A DNA stretch of 64,000 nt, from the NCBI GenBank assembly GCA_049487715.1, contig CP150559.1, positions 1 to 64,000 of the forward strand, in the 5' to 3' direction. Every line of letters starts with the position of its first letter. Position 1 is the first letter of the stretch. Both the position numbers and the translations under genes were made by a program. This document shows positions 61,846-64,000 of this stretch, one piece after another. The notes beneath the pieces are model-generated. The model searched no databases. It saw only the letters and a program-made list of their open reading frames with translations, and was not told the origin of the DNA. Source of the stretch: Pycnococcus provasolii. Its lineage: Eukaryota; Chlorophyta; Pseudoscourfieldiophyceae; Pseudoscourfieldiales.

Positions 61846-63975
61846 TCATTCATTCCTTTCATTCAAATGTGTTCTTGAAAAATTGAGGATCTATTGTTGT
61901 TGTTTCGTTTGTAGTGAATGGTGGTACTGTAAGTTTTGGTGTTGTTGTTGTGGTGGTGACGATGAATCCATTTGATGATGGGTTGTCACGTACCTGGATG
62001 AAATTGGCCACTGTGGTCATGACGAGAGTCATAACTCATACCTGGATCTGGGATCCATTATTGGATCACTGGATATGTTGGAGTTTATGGTTTGAGAGTT
62101 AGTAGTTAGAACTACTAACTCTACTGGATATTATATAGAAAATGGAATCTTTAAGAGATCTTGTGAAGGAATCGACGTCACATGTCGACACCTGATTGGT
62201 TACGTATTAATGGCACAGCATGAATGTCGACATGATGTCGACATGCCGAGAGATCCGTTGGATGTGGTTGAGGAGGTTGCAACCGAATCCTGTTTGGGAT
62301 TCTCCGACCTCGCGAGACTCGCGAGGCACCCCCTCAACGACACCTCCCCGGAGTCCCCACCTTGTAACCACCACTCTAACTTTTCCGAAACTGAAAACAC
62401 TTTTTACGCCGCGCGTCACTCGTCGTTCCTTATGGAACCGGGTCCGACGTCGAACACGGGAGGTCACGAGAGACAACGAGAAGACGCGTTCGACGCGCCG
62501 CAGTATGGCGCTCACGACGAGCCAACGTGGAGACCAGGCTCGCACGGTTCGGCAGTAAGCCAGAACGTGAGGAAGCCTCTAGGCTACTCTTGGAAGACGC
62601 AACCGCACACCTCGCGCGCTTGCGCAGCGGCAACTCAGGTACACCACGCACACCATGCACGAGTTGGTAGATCCGCAAAAAGAGATTGCGAGACGTGAGG
62701 AGCTATTTGCCGCCACGAAAACGGAAGCCGAAGACAGCGAAGCTACTATTGTGCTTCCGCAGCAACAACAGCAGGAACTTGACAGTGTATCGACGAGTTC
62801 ACGATTGCGAAAAATCTGTTGTTTTGTTCGTATGGAAGTTTTGTAAGGAAGAAGAGTGAGTGAGTGAGTGAATTTCACATGCAGCACTTGAGTGATACGA
62901 TTTGTTATGGTGGAAGAACAAACAAATTCAAGGAATAATAAGACAAGAGAAAGTGAGACGTACGCCGATCTCTCCCGCCTCCTTCAGCGCAGACAAGTCC
63001 ACACTCGGGAGATTCGGGTTGTCGCGGATCTGTTGTTGTTTCGTTTGTAGTGAATGGTGGTACTGTAAGTTTTGGTGTTGTTGTTGTGGTGGTGACGATG
63101 AATCCATTTGATGATGGGTTGTCACGTACCTGGATGAAATTGGCCACTGTCGTCAACTCAGAGAGCTTGACGTCGACGAGTTCACGATTGCGAAAAATCT
63201 GTTGTTTTGTTCGTATGGAAGTTTTGTAAGGAAGAAGAGTGAGTGAGTGAGTGAATTTCACATGCAGCACTTGAGTGATACGATTTGTTATGGTGGAAGA
63301 ACAAACAAATTCAAGGAATAATAAGACAAGAGAAAGTGAGACGTACGCCGATCTCTCCCGCCTCCTTCAGCGCAGACAAGTCCACACTCGGGAGATTCAG
63401 GTTGTCGCGGATCTGTTGTTGTTTCGTTTGTAGTGAATGGTGGTACTGTAAGTTTTGGTGTTGTTGTTGTTGTGGTGACGATGAATCCATTTGATGACGG
63501 GTTGTCACGTACCCTGACGGAAGCCGCCAGTGTCGTCAACTCAGAGAGCTTGACGTCGACGAGTTCAGGATTGTTGCTTATCTGTTGTTTTGTTTGTGTT
63601 GCATTTTTGCAAGGAAGAGTGAGTGAGTAAATTTCACATGCAGCACTTGAGTGATACGAATTGTTATGGAAGAACAAACAAAAAGCAAGGAATAATAAGA
63701 CAAGAGAACAGTGTGAGACGTACCCTGATATCTCCCACCTCCATCAGCGCACACAAGTTCACCTCTGCGAGCTTCGGGTTGCCGTCGATCTGTGTGTTTA
63801 GAGAGGGGTGTTGTTTTGTATGTGTCGTTGAGTGGTGAGTACATGGTGAGTTTTGTGCAATCAGTTGAAAAGTCGATTATGGCTCTTCAAAGCGGATACG
63901 TACGATGATTTTCAGGTTCGAGTTACCCTCAAGACGAGGCGCGTAGATACTCGTCAAAAAGGCAGAGTCTGTGAA
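61846..63975 (-). CDS. Leucine-rich-repeat gene built of tandem exon cassettes, disrupted; continues past the right edge
   Basis: Reading right to left, exons of 72, 66, 69, 66, 69 and 66 nt lie at 63975-63904, 63789-63724, 63581-63513, 63412-63347, 63198-63130 and 63029-62964. Each encodes one leucine-rich repeat with pattern IxxNPxLxxVxLSxLxxx (for example 'ISNNPELVDVKLSELTTL', 'IRDNPNLPSVDLSALKEA'). All introns are phase 0, start GTAC and end in AG after an ACAACA-rich stretch. The next exon is split by a 775-bp insert; its 3' end survives at 62014-61994. A 15-codon final exon with a stop fits at 61890-61846. The repeat type resembles receptor-L-domain/BspA-like surface proteins. The gene is probably broken by the insert. 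Confidence 0.75.
62015..62789. other. 775-bp foreign segment splitting an LRR exon
   Basis: Sequence left of 62014 and right of 62790 is the two ends of one 69-nt LRR exon, missing about 23 nt. The insert carries plus-strand coding-like sequence: 'SKPEREEASRLLLEDATAHL' near 62550-62610 and, from an ATG at 62655, 'MHELVDPQKEIARREELFAA' reading into the LRR exon. It also has a perfect 10-bp hairpin (GTTAGTAGTT/AACTACTAAC) near 62098-62120 and TGTCGACATG repeats near 62180-62245. The edges show CACTGT / ACAGTG. Origin unknown. Confidence 0.6.
62815..63581 (-). repeat. Two tandem 383-bp LRR exon cassettes
   Basis: 62816-63198 and 63199-63581 are almost identical units, each with a 69-nt exon, a 100-nt intron, a 66-nt exon and a 148-nt intron. 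The third unit to the right has diverged and the unit to the left is disrupted. Introns are as conserved as exons. Confidence 0.9.
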
Positions 63976-64000
63976 CTATTGTTGTTGTTATTATTTGTTG

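Noticed and set aside
62815-63581. CRISPR-like direct-repeat array
   Set aside because: Units are 383 bp, contain exons and introns, and lie in a eukaryotic chromosome; no spacer structure.

Overview
The window is the left end of a eukaryotic chromosome. It opens with about 250 bp of TAACCC telomere repeats (TTAGGG type) grading into degenerate TGTAACCCTAAT repeats. The rest carries eukaryotic nuclear genes, mostly intronless, closely spaced on both strands and often divergent. Where introns are clear they are short (62 to 157 nt), GT-AG, with a CTAAC branch-site motif. A plant-type TEY MAP kinase, a calredoxin-like EF-hand/thioredoxin protein, a BASS-type carrier with a transit-like leader and a gamma-carbonic-anhydrase-like protein suggest a microbial alga. 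I do not name the species.

Layout: 0.3-7 kb is subtelomeric, with hypothetical, decayed and mobile-element remnants and a hairpin cluster. 7.1-16.5 kb holds housekeeping genes (a probable decapping activator, NSA2, a CID protein, proteasome alpha-7, a Bax-inhibitor-1/Lifeguard protein and a katanin-like AAA ATPase), flanked by an inverted duplication of about 0.7 kb that carries a permuted tRNA-like sequence. 16.9-21.7 kb holds a secreted trypsin-like protease with a Thr-rich stalk, MED10 and mitochondrial uL2. A rearranged copy of a subtelomeric gene lies at 22.1-22.6 kb. 23.2-36.9 kb is one giant gene: an RND/Dispatched-like membrane protein with a tail of about ten PLAT domains, several EF-hands and a WW-like segment, spread over four reading-frame changes.

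37-61 kb holds an unknown protein, an RCC1-repeat protein, WEE1, an IPT/TIG protein, the gamma-CA-like protein, the BASS carrier, a membrane protein, a myristoylated four-helix/coiled-coil/GAF protein, Yippee, a HORMA-domain meiotic protein with a consensus intron, the calredoxin-like protein, a MAP kinase, a lectin-GT47 fusion and a coiled-coil protein. From 61.8 kb to the right edge runs a minus-strand leucine-rich-repeat gene built from tandem 383-bp two-exon cassettes, one of which is split by a 775-bp foreign segment.

Recurring themes are nuclear cell-cycle and chromosome proteins (WEE1, HORMA, katanin-like, MED10), calcium-linked domains (EF-hands, PLAT, calredoxin), secreted or surface proteins (protease, lectin-GT47, LRR, IPT/TIG), and interstitial telomere-type TTAGGG tracts in several promoters, mostly divergent ones.
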